64,000 bases of DNA from Shinisaurus crocodilurus. Lineage: Eukaryota > Chordata > Lepidosauria > Squamata > Shinisauridae. The translations under genes and the position numbers were made by a program. A model generated the notes under the pieces. That model did not search any database, was not told the origin of the DNA, and worked only from the letters and a program-made list of their open reading frames with translations. The DNA lies in the NCBI GenBank assembly GCA_021292165.1, contig CM037878.1, forward strand, positions 293,928,971 through 293,992,970. The letters are read 5' to 3'. Below are positions 53,567-64,000 of the stretch, one piece after another. Each line of letters opens with the position of its first letter. Positions within the stretch are counted from its first letter, which is position 1.

Positions 53567-54350
53567 CAGGGATGTTGAAGAGTCCTTGGTCTCGAGTCAC
53601 GAGTCGAGTCACGAGTCTTTGGACCCGAGTCTCGAGTCCGAGTCCGAGTCCTTGGTCCAAAATGGTGACTCACGAGTCACGAGTCCTGAGTCACTCCCAA
53701 AACTGACTCCACGAGTCCCTATTAAAATCAATGGGGTTTCCCCCCAACAAAATAAGGCTACTTCAGATGTGTGGCTTAAATAAATTCTAGGCACAAGTGT
53801 GCCTTTTTATTTCAAAACTCTGCAACTGATTTTGGCAAGAACAGACCAGGCAGACAAACCCAAAATAACCAGGCAGGCAGAGGAGGCAGGGAACCCCAAA
53901 GCAGGCAGGCAGAGGCCTTTGTCTTGGACAATTCAACCGTTGAACTGGTCAAGAAGAGACCAGGCAGGCAGAGGAGGCTGGGAACCCCAAACAGGCAGGC
54001 AGAGGCAGCCAAACCCAAAATGTCTGACCCTAACCCAAACCCCCCCACAACAACACATCAATCAAAATAAATCTCAACACATTGTTGGGGCTGCGCTCCT
54101 GGTAGCTGTCCATAGTGGCCGAGCAGCGGCGCGCCTCGCTTCCATGCACTCTTCACCGGTGATCGCGCTCCTTCTGGCACAGCCAGAAGACTCGTCAACA
54201 GCCCAGGGATGTTGACGAGTCCTTGGTCTCGAGTCCCGAGTCGAGTCTCGAGTCCCATTAAAAATATTGGGACTCGAGTCCGAGTCGAGTCAGAGGGGGG
54301 ACTCAGTCCGACTCACGAGTCGAGTCCTCGAGTCCGAGTCCCCATCCCTG
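53567..54350 (-). mobile_element. ACTCG-type hAT, non-autonomous
   Basis: Very similar over its full length to 8421-9193, with the same deletion joint, and 784 bp long. ACTCG arrays lie at 53585-53725 and 54210-54345. The flanks TGAGAGCG and TGGCTGCT do not match, so a target duplication is absent or lost. Confidence 0.88.
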
Positions 54351-54939
54351 TGGCTGCTTTCACAAAATGTCTCCATGGGGGGCGGTGGCTTGCCCATTGA
54401 CAAAATGGCTACAATGGTGGACACGGCCAGTCACAAAACACTAATTTCCCAGAATGCACAGTGGTGAGACTAAAAGAAAAGTAACTTGCCCGAGAACTTA
54501 AGTAGACGGCGGAGGTGGGATCTGAGTTCCAAAGCACAAAACCACTCTTTTGAGCCCAAATTAAGATGGCGCTGGAGGGCGGCACTCTGGTATCGAGTTT
54601 GGTCCCAGAAGGCAGCCGCCATGCTGAGAGCTAAGCAGGTCTGGAGGTCTGGTCCGTGCTTGGAGGGGAACCCACCTGGGAACTGCATGTAGCCGCCTTG
54701 AGTTGGAATGAAGGTGGGACAGAAATGTAATAATTAAAAATAAATCATAGCATATGGCAGCCTCCCAGCTGATTTTTTTTAACTAACCGGGGGGCGGTGG
54801 GATCTTAAGAAAGAAAATAAAAAAAATCAGGAGGGGCGGGGAGACTGCCGGGTGCCCAAAGAAGGTGTCTGCAGGGGGGAGGTGTACAAAATTACACCAA
54901 GGTGTACATTGGGGAGAGGTGAGTAAGTAGGGGAGATAT
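54351..54939. other. mostly unique; SINE-like tail at 54690
   Basis: 54690-54745 (GCCGCCTTGAGTTGGAATGA, then AATGTAATAATTAAAAATAA) resembles a SINE or LINE tail on the plus strand. Confidence 0.4.
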
Positions 54940-55495
54940 AGTAGAGCTGTACAGAATGATGCCTGGGGTGGAGAAAGTGGACAGGGAGCTGATGGGTGGG
55001 AGATTCAGGACAGACAGTGTTTTTGCAGGGTTTTCCAATATTATATTGTATATTTATTTGCCTATTTTGCAAATATTTTTCCTCTGCACATTGCCTTGAG
55101 AAGGTTTTTCCCTTAATGGCAACCCTTTTAAAATTAAAAAATTAATTAATTAATTAATTAATGGCAGCACTTTTTCAGACAGTGCAGAGTTAAACTATGG
55201 AATTTGCTTCCACAAGATGTAGTGATGGCCACAGATTTGGAGGGCTTTAAGAGGGGATTGGACAAATTCCTGGAGGAGGAGAAGGCTATCCATGGCTCCT
55301 AGGCCTGATGACTATATGCCACCTCCAGTATCAGTGTGCCTATGCACACCAGTTGCTGGGGAACATGGGCTGGAGGGTGCTGCTGCACTCATGTCCTGCT
55401 TGCGGGCTCCAGTGGGCAGCTGGTTGGCCACCATGTGAACAGAATGCTGGACTAGATGGACCCATCGTTTGATCAGGCAGGGCTGTTGTTATGTT
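54940..55495 (+). mobile_element. CR1-clade LINE (subfamily 2) 3' end with AT-rich insert
   Basis: GAGCTGATGGGTGGGAGATT precedes an AT-rich insert (about 55016-55180, containing (AATT)n). AGAGTTAAACTATGGAATTT and the normal 3' end follow. Confidence 0.8.
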
Positions 55496-55499
55496 GGAC

Positions 55500-55675
55500 G
55501 GGGACTTGAGAGATTTGAGTTCTTCTTCCCACTGTGCCATGAAGCTCACAAAGCGACTTTGGGCCTAACCTACCTCACAGGGTTGTTGTGAGGATAACAT
55601 GGAGAGGAGGAGGATCATGTATTGCCAGCTTGCACTCCTCAAGGAAAGATGGGATATAAATGTAATAAATAAATA
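55500..55675 (+). mobile_element. tRNA-SINE (type 2), worn head
   Basis: The body CTAACCTACCTCACAGGGTT and the tail GATGGGATATAAATGTAATA are clear; the head is degraded. Confidence 0.78.
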
Positions 55676-56414
55676 ACATAATGAACCACGTATATATATT
55701 TTTTGATAAAGAAATCATTTAAACCCCCACAGATCTAAATCTTGGGTTAGAATTATTGTCAAATATGCTGGTCTTAGCAGCTAAATGAGAAATCTCTCGC
55801 AACTGATGGCTGGATATTGGAAAAATAGCATAAAGCCCAAGCTGGTCAAATCAAGAAATGTAACAAGAGTTGGAGGGGGAAAGTCAGAGATATAATACTG
55901 GGGTGGAGGTGGCATGTTGTTTTGGGCTCTTTATGGTGCTCCCCGCTCTGGACAGGATGGCCAAACAAACCTGTGAGCACGCTTTGCCTTTTGAGTTTCA
56001 TTCTACTACAACAGAAGCTGCTTGCTCTCAAGTTTCCCAGCCAACTGTCCAGGGGGAACATGCATCTCTGCCTCCTCCTGTGCCTTTAACAGCAGCTTGT
56101 GTGCAGTGATCAGCAGGTGAAACTTTGCACAGCATGGAAACAAACATTGTCACCTGCTAATGTTTGGCAGATCAAGTGTCTGTTAAAGGCACATGTGCGA
56201 GGGTCAGCAACAAAGCTAGCAGCCCTAAACCAAGCCATTTTGCTCCAGCCTTGTATGTATTTTTTATCAATCAAATGTGTATCCCACCCTTTCTCCAAAG
56301 AGCTCAGGACCCTGTAGATGACCCAAGCAAGTCACCAAGTTCACGCAGGGGGAATTTGAACCTGGATCTCTCCAGTCCAAGGGCAACACACACCAGTGGC
56401 TAGAGGCAGGCAAT
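55676..56414. other. mostly unique; ancient SINE-like piece at 56255
   Basis: 56255-56400 has a minus-strand SINE look (TGTGTATCCCACCCTTTCTC, GAATTTGAACCTGGATCTC) but is very worn. Confidence 0.35.
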
Positions 56415-56510
56415 CCACTGCCCTGCAAATGTTTTGGACTTCAGCCCCCATAATCCCCAATCATTGGCCATGCTGGCTGGTGCTTATGAGAGTTGGAGTG
56501 CAATCAGTCG
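56415..56510. mobile_element. foldback fragment
   Basis: CAAATGTTTTGGACTTCAGC and TATGAGAGTTGGAGTGCAAT are decayed arms around GGCCATGCTGGCTGG. Confidence 0.55.
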
Positions 56511-56717
56511 CCTGCCGCTGCCCCTATACCCCACTACTGGCTGTGAGTCTTTGCGGGACACCCACTTGACCAAGCCTGCTCAAAATGTGTTTGGGTCAGG
56601 CTACTCCCTCACGAGCCTGGGGCATGGCATGACATGATGCGACTGGAGCCGCCTTTCCCAACCTGGTGCCTGGAGTTGTAGCCTAACACAGTTGTAGCCA
56701 AAGATACTCAAGAATGC

Positions 56718-57260
56718 TTCCTGTGATGTGTACAAGATGGTGAAGCCTATCCTGGGTGAGAAGCCAATTCAGCACAAACATTGGGGTGCTTTTGTGGCCT
56801 TGTTGGAAAGACAACAGCTGAGTTCACACAACTCAATCACCCACACTCAAGGTTGAGTATGGGTTGTCGGTGTCATTGAACCATAGGTTGTCATTGAATC
56901 ATGAGTTGTTTTGCTGTGTGAACCCAGCCATGCTAACAAACCATGGTTTGTTAACCATGAACAACACACAAAGAGAACTCATGGTTTGTCATTGGGTTGT
57001 GAACTGTGGGTTATTTGTGGTTAACAAAACATGGTTTGTTAGTGCGGATGGTTCATACAACAACCCATGGTTCAACAACCACCCATGGTTCAATGACAAC
57101 CTACAGTCAACCCATACTCAACCTTGAGTGTGGGTTGTCATGTTGTGTGAACTCAGTCAGCCACTATCTTTCCAACTAGGCCACGAAAGCACCCCAATGT
57201 CTGTGCTGGATTGGCTTCTCACCCAGGACAGGCCTCGGCATCTTGTACACATCACAGGAA
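56718..57260. mobile_element. 543-bp element with long terminal inverted repeats
   Basis: The left arm starts TTCCTGTGATGTGTACAAGA and runs about 170 bases. The right arm, ending TCTTGTACACATCACAGGAA, mirrors it with scattered changes. The middle carries repeated AACCATGGTT-type words. No transposase and no clear target duplication. Confidence 0.82.
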
Positions 57261-57584
57261 TTTTTCTGTTTGCATCGGAAAATCGCTAGAGAGTGATCTA
57301 ATTTAGCACATTTACTGGATACAAGTAAATTTACCAACGATGCTAAATGGGGGGGGGGGAGTAACACATGTTAATTTTTTTCTCCCAATGCACCACAAGT
57401 ATTTGACCTGAAATATCTGAAGAGAAAAATTAAATTTAAATGTTACATTATGTAGACATTTTTTACTGGAATACTTGTAAAAAATTTTAAAAAAATAGCA
57501 TGTTCTTCCCTTACATTGTTTAAATGTAAGAAAGAAGCAAAAGGTACTGAAAACTGTTGACACACTAAGGGGGGATCCTATGCA
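57261..57584. other. AT-rich unique DNA
   Basis: No signature seen. Confidence 0.35.
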
Positions 57585-57675
57585 TATTTAGACAGAAGAC
57601 AGTCCTACAATTCCCAGCATGCTCCAGCCAGCTGTGCTGGCTGGGGCATGCTGAGAATTGTAGGCCTTTCTAAAT
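57585..57675. mobile_element. foldback subfamily C
   Basis: TTTAGACAGAAGACAGTCCT to TGTAGGCCTTTCTAAA, with a central CAGCCAGCTGTGCTGGCTGG palindrome. Confidence 0.78.
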
Positions 57676-57697
57676 GTGCTTGGGTTGCACCTTAATT

Positions 57698-57832
57698 CAG
57701 CCTTCTGCAATCTGGTGCCTTCCAGATATGTTGGACTACAACTCCTAGCAACCTTCAGTCAGCATGGCTGGCTGGGCATGCTGGGAGTTGTAGTCCAACA
57801 CATCTGGAAGGGGGCCAGGTTGGGGAAGGGTG
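57698..57832. mobile_element. foldback subfamily B, full length
   Basis: CAGCCTTCTGCAATCTGGTG to CCAGGTTGGGGAAGGGTG, with inner arms TTGGACTACAACTCC and GGAGTTGTAGTCCAA. Confidence 0.8.
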
Positions 57833-57864
57833 CACTCGTTTAGCAACTCAAAGATCTGTGGATG

Positions 57865-58320
57865 AATCATAGAATCATAGAAAAGTAGAGTTGGAAGGGG
57901 CCTACAAGGCCATCGAGTCCAACCCCCTGCTCAATGCAGGAATCTAGGTCAAAGCATCTCTGACAGATGTCTGTCCAGCTGCACCTTGAATGCCTCCAGA
58001 GTGGGAGAGCCCACAACCTCCCTAGGTAGTTGATTCCATTGTCTTATTGCTCTGACAGTCAGGAAATTTTTCCTGATGTTTAGGTGGAATCTGGGTTCCT
58101 GTAACTTGAGCCCATTATTCCGTGTCCTGCAAACTGGGATGAACGAGAAGAGATCTTTGCCCTCCTCTGTGTGACATCCCTTCAAATACTGGAAGAGTGC
58201 GATCATATCTCCCCTCAGTCTCCTCTTCTGAAGGCTAAACATGCCCAGTTCTTTCAGTCTCTCCTCATAGGGCCTTGTTTCCAGTCCCTTTATCATCCTT
58301 GTTGCCCTCCTCTGAACCCT
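57865..58320 (-). mobile_element. CR1 LINE 3' end
   Basis: The tail AATCATAGAATCATAGAAAA is at the left. A minus-strand frame of about 130 residues includes VQRRATRMIKGLETRPYEER. Confidence 0.9.
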
Positions 58321-58972
58321 CATGAGATGCTGACAACCACTCCTCTTTTTCAACAGGGTTCAAACTCTCTTCCGCTGAGGTTTTTGCGGGGCACCTTCAG
58401 TTTTGCTGTCTCTGCCTACCGGTTCCATTTCACTCTGAGACATAGATATATTTCAATGACATCTATGTATTCTCTCCCACACTTCCTAGGGATAATTGCC
58501 TGAAAAACATTAATTACAGCTTTGAAACTGCCAAGCTTGCCTAATATTGTATTTGCAGTTGGCATCCATTCATTGTTACTAACGAAAAGGAAAATTTCCC
58601 ATGGGGAAATTGAAGCACTGGGAAATTTTCCATGTTGGAAAATTCTCCGCCCCACATTACTGGCCTGAACAAGTGCAGGGAATGTGCCATCCGTACATCT
58701 AAGCTCTTTCCCGTTCCTTGAACACTTTCCAGGGAACATGTCCCTTTCCCACCATGCTGATCTTGCATCTACCCTGAACTAGAACGCAAAGTAACGCCAT
58801 TCTAAAGTTGGGCTGGTGTCTGTCCAGCAGCACCCAGTGGAGTATCTTGTCCAATGGAACTCAAAATTCCAGCCTGCAGGGAACTTTGTATGCATTGCTT
58901 CATTAGCTGCATGTGCAGAGTGCCTTTCCCGCATCGGTGAGTAGCCACAAGGACTGGAGCCCCTGTGCCTTG
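58321..58972. other. no recognisable feature
   Basis: Single-copy-looking sequence. Confidence 0.35.
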
Positions 58973-58987
58973 GAGATTAGGAGGCAG

Positions 58988-59481
58988 AAAACCAGAGTTG
59001 TTCCTCTTGGGATTGGGAATAATGGACAACCAGCTGGAAAGAACCCATGGAACTTTACTTTTATATATGATAACGGCAATGAGACTACTTTATGCGCAAA
59101 AATGGAAATGTCCAATTATACCGTCAATACAAGAATGGATGGTGAAGATGCTGGAGTTGGTGGAGATGGCTAAACTTACGTCTTTAATTAGGGAAAAGTC
59201 AACATCTAGGTATATAGCCAAGTGGAAACCTTTAATAGACTTCTTTCAGAGTTTAGAAAACAATGATTTGTTTATTTGTGGGTTTGATGAGTAAGAACAA
59301 AAATTTGGATTAATAGAAAAAAGTCTGATTTCTTTGTAATTATAGTGTAAGGGAAAGTCTTTTTGCTTAAGATTTGTTGTGGAGAAAATCAGAAGCCTGT
59401 TTATGTTTTGTCTGCTATTATATGCATTTGTTGTTGTTTGTTTGTTTTCTGTTTACAATAAAATGTTTTTTTTTTAAGAGA
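58988..59481 (+). mobile_element. L1 LINE, 5'-truncated, with 15-bp target duplication
   Basis: The frame encodes the L1 ORF2 C-terminus (MRLLYAQKWKCPIIPSIQEW, then WKPLIDFFQSLENNDLFICG). The 3' end has AATAAA and a T-rich stretch. GAGATTAGGAGGCAG flanks it perfectly (58973-58987 and 59482-59496). Confidence 0.93.
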
Positions 59482-59504
59482 GAGATTAGGAGGCAGGGTG
59501 TGCT

Positions 59505-59615
59505 GTAGTCTTCCACCAAGCCGATGCCCTCCTGATTTGTTGTACTACAGCTCCCAGCTGGCTGGAGATTATGGGAGTTGCAGTCCAACACATCTGGAAG
59601 GGGAAGCCTGGGGTC
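59505..59615. mobile_element. foldback subfamily B
   Basis: CTTCCACCAAGCCGATGCCC and GTTGCAGTCCAACACATCTG form imperfect arms. Confidence 0.65.
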
Positions 59616-61130
59616 ATGTCATTTGGGGCTCCAGTTCCAATATTTCACTTGCTGAAGATTACACACCAAGGATAAAATCTGATCTTCCCCAGTCACCTCA
59701 AATTTACATGATCTGGGGAGGGGGAGGGCGGATTGTGAATAACGAATTCCTCATCAAAAGTGGAGCCAAGATTCTGCATTTTTTTGAAATGAGCAAGAAG
59801 AATCTATTCCTCGTCTCTCTGGGACAAGACGACAGCTGCCTCCCACCGGGAGACGGTAAGGTGGATCGTTCAAAGGGCTGGAAGCATTTTTAATAAAGCA
59901 AGTCATGTCCTGGGGAAACGTTTCCGCCCCTTGGGAGGAAGGATGGAGGGCGGCCCATCAATAAATAAAGTTGAAGCAGCGGGACTCTTTGCAAATGCAG
60001 CACACCCTCTGGGACCGAGGTCTCCTATGGGCTTCAAATTACCCTGGGATTGCTGTGGGCTCCCCCGCCCCCGTCCCAATTTTTGTTCTGTTCTAATTCT
60101 ACGAATCAAGATGATACGAAATGAATCATCCTGAGTGTACAACTTAACCAAGGCTAAACACTATAAAAGGGAACAAAGTCGGCTTGCGCTGCTTTCCTAC
60201 ACAGCAAATAAATTTATCAAAGTCTTCTGGGGGTCTTGCAGAGCGAGTCTAATAATTGAGGAAGAGTTTCCATTTCATTTCAAAGTTATTGGTTAGAGGT
60301 CTAGCTGCTTGCAAATTCTAATCAATTTGTCAGTTCTATCATCTGAGCGAGGTGCTACATTTTCTTTAATAATTCGGTTCGAGTGGAAATGTTGAGCAGG
60401 CAACCTCTAGCCTAACCAAGGCTAAATTAAAACCTCTAAATTACATGTTCCTCAAACTTTAGATATCCAGGGCACTCTGTGTGTGTGAGTTAGAACTGGA
60501 GGCATACTTAATTGTAAAGGCCTGATTCAAACATAACGGCAAACCATGGTTTCCCACTTTGTGAACCAAGCAAGCTTTGGGCCCGTGCGTTCCCCCACCC
60601 TTCTCTTCCGCTTGCATGCAATCAGAATCTTTTGGTTCCAATTTTAAAGAAATCACAGTTCCCTGTTATATCCAAACAAACAGTGGTTTGTTTAAATTCT
60701 ACTTAGTGAAAACAAAACACAAGGTCAAACCATGGTTTCTGACCCCGGTTTATTCTCAATAACTAAGTTTGAAATAAAGTTTGTCTTCAACTATTGCTGC
60801 CAAAGGGTTGTCCAAGAATTTCATTTCCATACATTTAAGATCAAAACAGGCTCAGTTTGCACCCGCAGACATGGATTCGAGCGCACTGTGCGTGCAAAGC
60901 TCACACGTTCCCAAGCTTGTGATGTTTCTTTGCCAAATGTGTACTTTAGAATGATGTGCACTTTCAAAAATTTGCATTTTTTTTTTCAAAATGCACATCT
61001 TCACACTTTTGTCAATGGGGGAAGTATGCATTTGGGTGCGCACTGTTGGGTTTAGTGTGGGGTGCAGAAGTGAATGGAGTGCAAAATATCTCCTGACTTA
61101 GATTCAAGGTGACTATACGTCACGGTCTGG
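59616..61130. other. unique DNA, possible conserved non-coding block
   Basis: 59640-60420 is repeat-free, balanced and rich in motifs such as GCTTGCAAATTCTAATCAAT and TCTAATAATTGAGG. 60510-60760 has AAACCATGGTTT words that may belong to a DNA transposon. No exon is called. Confidence 0.3.
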
Positions 61131-61419
61131 TGACACATGCAAGATAACAAGTTTGCAAGTCAACAAGTTATGTAATTATTGCGTAACCGTTGTATAACCC
61201 TCCTATTGTTTATAGTTAAATACTATAAAGTAGGGGTGAGCACGGTGTTGTGCTACCATCTTAAAGAACCTCTCTTCTGCGTGTGACACGCCTTAATCTC
61301 GTAAGAGTCTTACAACTGAATAAACACTTTACTATCAATACATTGCTTTTGCTTTCTTCCTTCCGTGCGTAATACTAAGAGTTAAGCGGGCAAAGCTTTT
61401 ACTCTGGTTTACTCTCACA
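61131..61419 (+). repeat. putative copia 5' LTR
   Basis: The end is set by the CA just before the primer-binding site. The start at TGACACATGCAAG is a guess; TGACTATACG at 61110 is an alternative. Inside are TACTATAAAG (61221, TATA-like) and GAATAAAC (61318, poly-A-signal-like). The LTR pair cannot be compared because the 3' LTR is outside the window. Confidence 0.6.
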
Positions 61420-61421
61420 TC

Positions 61422-61435
61422 GGTTATGGGCCCAG
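61422..61435 (+). promoter_or_regulatory. copia primer-binding site, initiator tRNA half
   Basis: GGTTATGGGCCCAG is complementary to the anticodon stem-loop region of initiator methionine tRNA. Copia elements are known to prime from this internal tRNA fragment rather than the 3' end. It starts two bases after the CA taken as the LTR end. Confidence 0.88.
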
Positions 61436-61567
61436 GATAGGATAAGAAAGGCAATGTTTATAGTAAATGTTTATGATTGCTGAATGCTGTTTGTGCAGTT
61501 TGGAATGCTAGAGCTTTGATAACAGCGGCTCGGATTACAGCACTTCTTTGACTGAAAGTACAGCAGA

Positions 61568-62479
61568 ATGGCAGAAGAACGCAAAGACAGAGGCTTCACT
61601 TTTCCACAGCTGACAGATCATAATTTCTCAATATGGTCTCAGCGTATGGAAGCACACCTACGCATGGACAATATATGGCATGCTGTAACAAATGATCCAC
61701 CAGCGCAAGTGACGGCTGCATGGACAACTGCTGATCAAAAAGCAAGTGCTCTAATAACTATGGGTGTCTCTGATGAGCAACTGGTGAATGTTCGAGCACC
61801 ACGAACTGCTAAACTCAAGTGGGAGGCACTACAAGCTATTCATCTCCGGCGGGAGACTGGATCTACAGTTGTTTTCTTTAAGAAGCTATATCGGGCTGAG
61901 CTAACCAAGGATGGTGACGTATGTGCTCATTTACAGCATCTGAGGTTGCTGCGTGACGAATTGTTATCTCGAGGAGTCGAGATACCGGATTTACAATTCT
62001 GTTATGTTGTTCTCAGCAGTTTGGATGTTTCCTTTGAAGGCATCGCTTCTCAGCTGGCAGCCATCCCAGCAGCACAGCTGACCGTGGAACTGATTCAGGC
62101 GAGGCTTATGGCGGAAGTGGATTGCCGTGTCGCTGCCAGTTACCATGGAGAGGAACAGAAAGCTGTACCAATCAGCAGGGGCGTGATTTCAGCTGAAGAA
62201 TCAGCGGCAGCTTTAAAAGCAAAACGATGCTTTTCTTGCGGGAAAATGGGACATTTTAAAAAAGATTGTAAAAAGAAAAGGAAAGCTGGAAAACAGCAGG
62301 GGGCTTCCAAGCCAACCTCTGGGGCGAAAGCATTGTTGATTGAAACAGGCAAAACAAAGGGAACTTCTTACTTTGTTTTGACAGTGGCGCTACCTGACAC
62401 ATGTGCAGAGATAGATATTTGTTTACAACTTTTACTAAACAAAGGGGAAGATTCATCTTGCCAATGGTCAGGTATTTGA
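61568..62479 (+). CDS. copia Gag (303 codons, frame leaves early)
   Basis: The ATG at 61568 follows a 132-base leader after the primer-binding site. Residues 1-190 form a copia-type Gag domain (FPQLTDHNFSIWSQRMEAHL near the start). A CCHC zinc knuckle with C221, C224, H229 and C234 follows, then a Lys/Arg-rich tail. Gag packages the element RNA into cytoplasmic particles. In copia the same frame normally continues into protease. Here the protease signature appears in another frame just before the stop, so a small indel lies near 62360-62375 and the last 35 or so residues are out of frame. Gag itself, up to the knuckle, has no stop codon. Confidence 0.9.
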   Translation: MAEERKDRGFTFPQLTDHNFSIWSQRMEAHLRMDNIWHAVTNDPPAQVTAAWTTADQKASALITMGVSDEQLVNVRAPRTAKLKWEALQAIHLRRETGSTVVFFKKLYRAELTKDGDVCAHLQHLRLLRDELLSRGVEIPDLQFCYVVLSSLDVSFEGIASQLAAIPAAQLTVELIQARLMAEVDCRVAASYHGEEQKAVPISRGVISAEESAAALKAKRCFSCGKMGHFKKDCKKKRKAGKQQGASKPTSGAKALLIETGKTKGTSYFVLTVALPDTCAEIDICLQLLLNKGEDSSCQWSGI

Positions 62480-64000
62480 CAGTCATGGTTTTGGAACTGT
62501 GTTTCTTGAGAGTTTGAACACAACAATCAAGAATGTGTTATTTGCCCCTGACTTATCAGAAAATTTACTGAGCATTTCTCAACTGACTAATCAAGGGTTT
62601 ATTGTAAAATTCTCTGTAGCTAAATGTGAAATACTGAAAGATGGGAAAGTATTTTTGTTTGGAAAGCTACAAAATGGTTTGTTTCTTTTATCATACAGGG
62701 TTTGTAATGATGTAGAAGAAATAGAAGGGAGTAAGGTTTCTACTTCAAAGGTCAATGCTCCTGTACATGATAATTGCATACATGCTTACCATAGAATGTA
62801 TTGTCATTTGAATTTTCAGGCTGTGAAGAAAATGCAGACAATGGTTGAAGGTATGCATTTGCAAAAATGTAATTTTCACATGAAATGTATTTCTTGTGCG
62901 CAACACAAGGTAAAGCAAGCACCCAAAGGTAAGCAAACTGGGAGACAAGCTGAAAAACCATTTCAGTTTGTTCATGGTGATCTAGTGGGTCCTCTGACAG
63001 TTTCCAGAGGAGGGGCACGCTACTTCATGGTGTTGGTTGATCAATACACGAGATACACGTTTGTTTACATGCTAGCAAATAAAGCTGAAGCATTGGACAG
63101 ATTCCAGGAATATTGTGCTTGGGTGGAAAACAAGCATAATACCCATGTCACCTGTTTCTTTACAGATATGGGAGGGGAGTTCAATTCAGCGCAATTTGAC
63201 GCATTTCTAACTAAACGTGGTATTGAACACATGGTTGCCAGTCCACGCTCGCCATGGCAAAATGGATTGTGTGAGAGAAAAAATCAGACACTGTTACATG
63301 GATTGAAATGTCTTTTAACTGATGCTAATTTGGATGATGTGTTTTGGGCAGAAGCACTGAATTGTTTCAATTATGTACACAATAGAAGTTTCAGTTCTGT
63401 GTTGAATTGTACACCTTATGAGAAGCTGTATAACAAGAAACCTACTGTGAAACACTTCAAGATTTTTGGGTCTGATATGTGGGTGCACACACCTCAGAGT
63501 CAGAAGCTAGGAAAAAGAGGCTTGCATGGGATTTTTCTAGGATATGAGAAAGGTGCATATCGTGTTCTCATGTCTGACACCCAGACTGTAAGGTTGTCTA
63601 GAAGTGTTGAGTATAATGCTAATTGGGAAAAGGTTGGGATTTTTCAACCCTATTCTGTAGGCACTACTGATCCTGAGGATTCAGGTTCAGAGTCAGATTC
63701 AGATACAGAATCAGAATACAAAAGCATTAAGAGTACTCCAAGACAGTCAGGTGAATCTGACTCCTCTGATACTGAAACACCACATGGTTCAGAGGATGAA
63801 ACTGAACAGAAACCATTGTTCACCATTGGTGCAAGTTCATTGAAACAGGAAACTGATAGTTCTGATGAGGAAAGGAAAAGGTTGCGTAGATCAAAACGTC
63901 CTACAAAACAACCTGTGAGATATCAGGATGAATTTGCAGGAAAAGCCATTTTTGAACCTCAGAGTTACAAGGAGGTAGAGGAATTATCTGCTAAGGAAGC
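62380..64000 (+). pseudogene. copia protease-integrase region of pol, partial and broken
   Basis: A D-S-G-A-T aspartic protease signature begins at 62380 in a frame different from gag and is followed at once by an in-frame TGA (62395-62397). A second frame change lies between about 62400 and 62463. From 62463 one frame stays open to the window end, over 510 codons. It holds the His/Cys zinc region (about 62775-62915), then the integrase core: D at 62979, D at 63165 (TDMGGEF) and E at 63273 (CERKN), with 35 residues between the last two. An Asp/Glu/Ser-rich linker (about 63670-63860) follows. At least two frame breaks and one stop mean this copy probably cannot make Gag-Pol itself. Confidence 0.88.

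Larger units (their letters stand above)
61131..64000 (+). mobile_element. Ty1/copia LTR retrotransposon, 5' part
   Basis: The order is LTR, primer-binding site, gag, protease remnant, integrase and start of the linker before reverse transcriptase, as in copia (integrase before reverse transcriptase). The window ends before the reverse transcriptase, RNase H and 3' LTR. Confidence 0.92.

Overview
Kind of genome. This is a vertebrate nuclear window, most likely from a squamate reptile. That is an inference from the repeat mix. Two CR1-clade LINE subfamilies, L2, L1 and an RTE-like LINE sit together with a 5S-rRNA-headed SINE, two tRNA-headed SINEs, many hAT DNA transposons, palindromic foldback elements and a Ty1/copia LTR element. 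No bacterial-style gene organisation, tRNA or rRNA gene, or CRISPR array is present. The window is a repeat-dense intergenic or intronic landscape. The only sequence that looks like host coding sequence is one candidate first exon of 38 codons at 52105-52218 on the minus strand, inside a CpG-rich block; I do not recognise the protein.

Layout. 1-7200: SINEs, foldbacks, an RTE-like LINE end and a minus-strand CR1-clade LINE. 7600-11700: SINEs, the first ACTCG-type hAT element and a GC-rich composite hAT with a perfect 8-bp target duplication. 12000-16200: an L1 insertion with an 11-bp duplication, then two CR1 3' ends; the second keeps about 215 codons of ORF2. 16240-23290: an OC1-like hAT, the longest ACTCG hAT copy with a transposase remnant, a second GC-rich composite hAT, and a non-autonomous ACTCG hAT with a perfect target duplication lying inside a SINE. 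23770-34800: SINEs, small hAT MITEs, L2 pieces, foldbacks, possible conserved non-coding DNA and a CpG-rich stretch near 32.2 kb. 34830-46420: a minisatellite, dinucleotide tracts, CR1 copies (one with an inverted duplication), RTE-like pieces and SINEs. 47100-52900: L2 pieces, a TA-flanked MITE, foldbacks, 5S-SINE, MITEs and the CpG-rich candidate exon. 53000-61100: another ACTCG hAT, CR1 copies, a long-inverted-repeat element, an L1 with a 15-bp duplication and a conserved-looking unique block. 61131-64000: the 5' LTR, gag and first part of pol of a Ty1/copia element that runs off the window.

How the parts relate. The 5S-SINE carries the same 3' tail as the CR1 copies here, consistent with CR1-driven mobilisation. 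The ACTCG hAT copies are internally deleted relatives of the one copy with a transposase remnant. The small 161-165 bp MITEs share ends with the core of the GC-rich composite hAT. Several insertions sit inside older repeats and keep clean target duplications, which gives a relative order of events.
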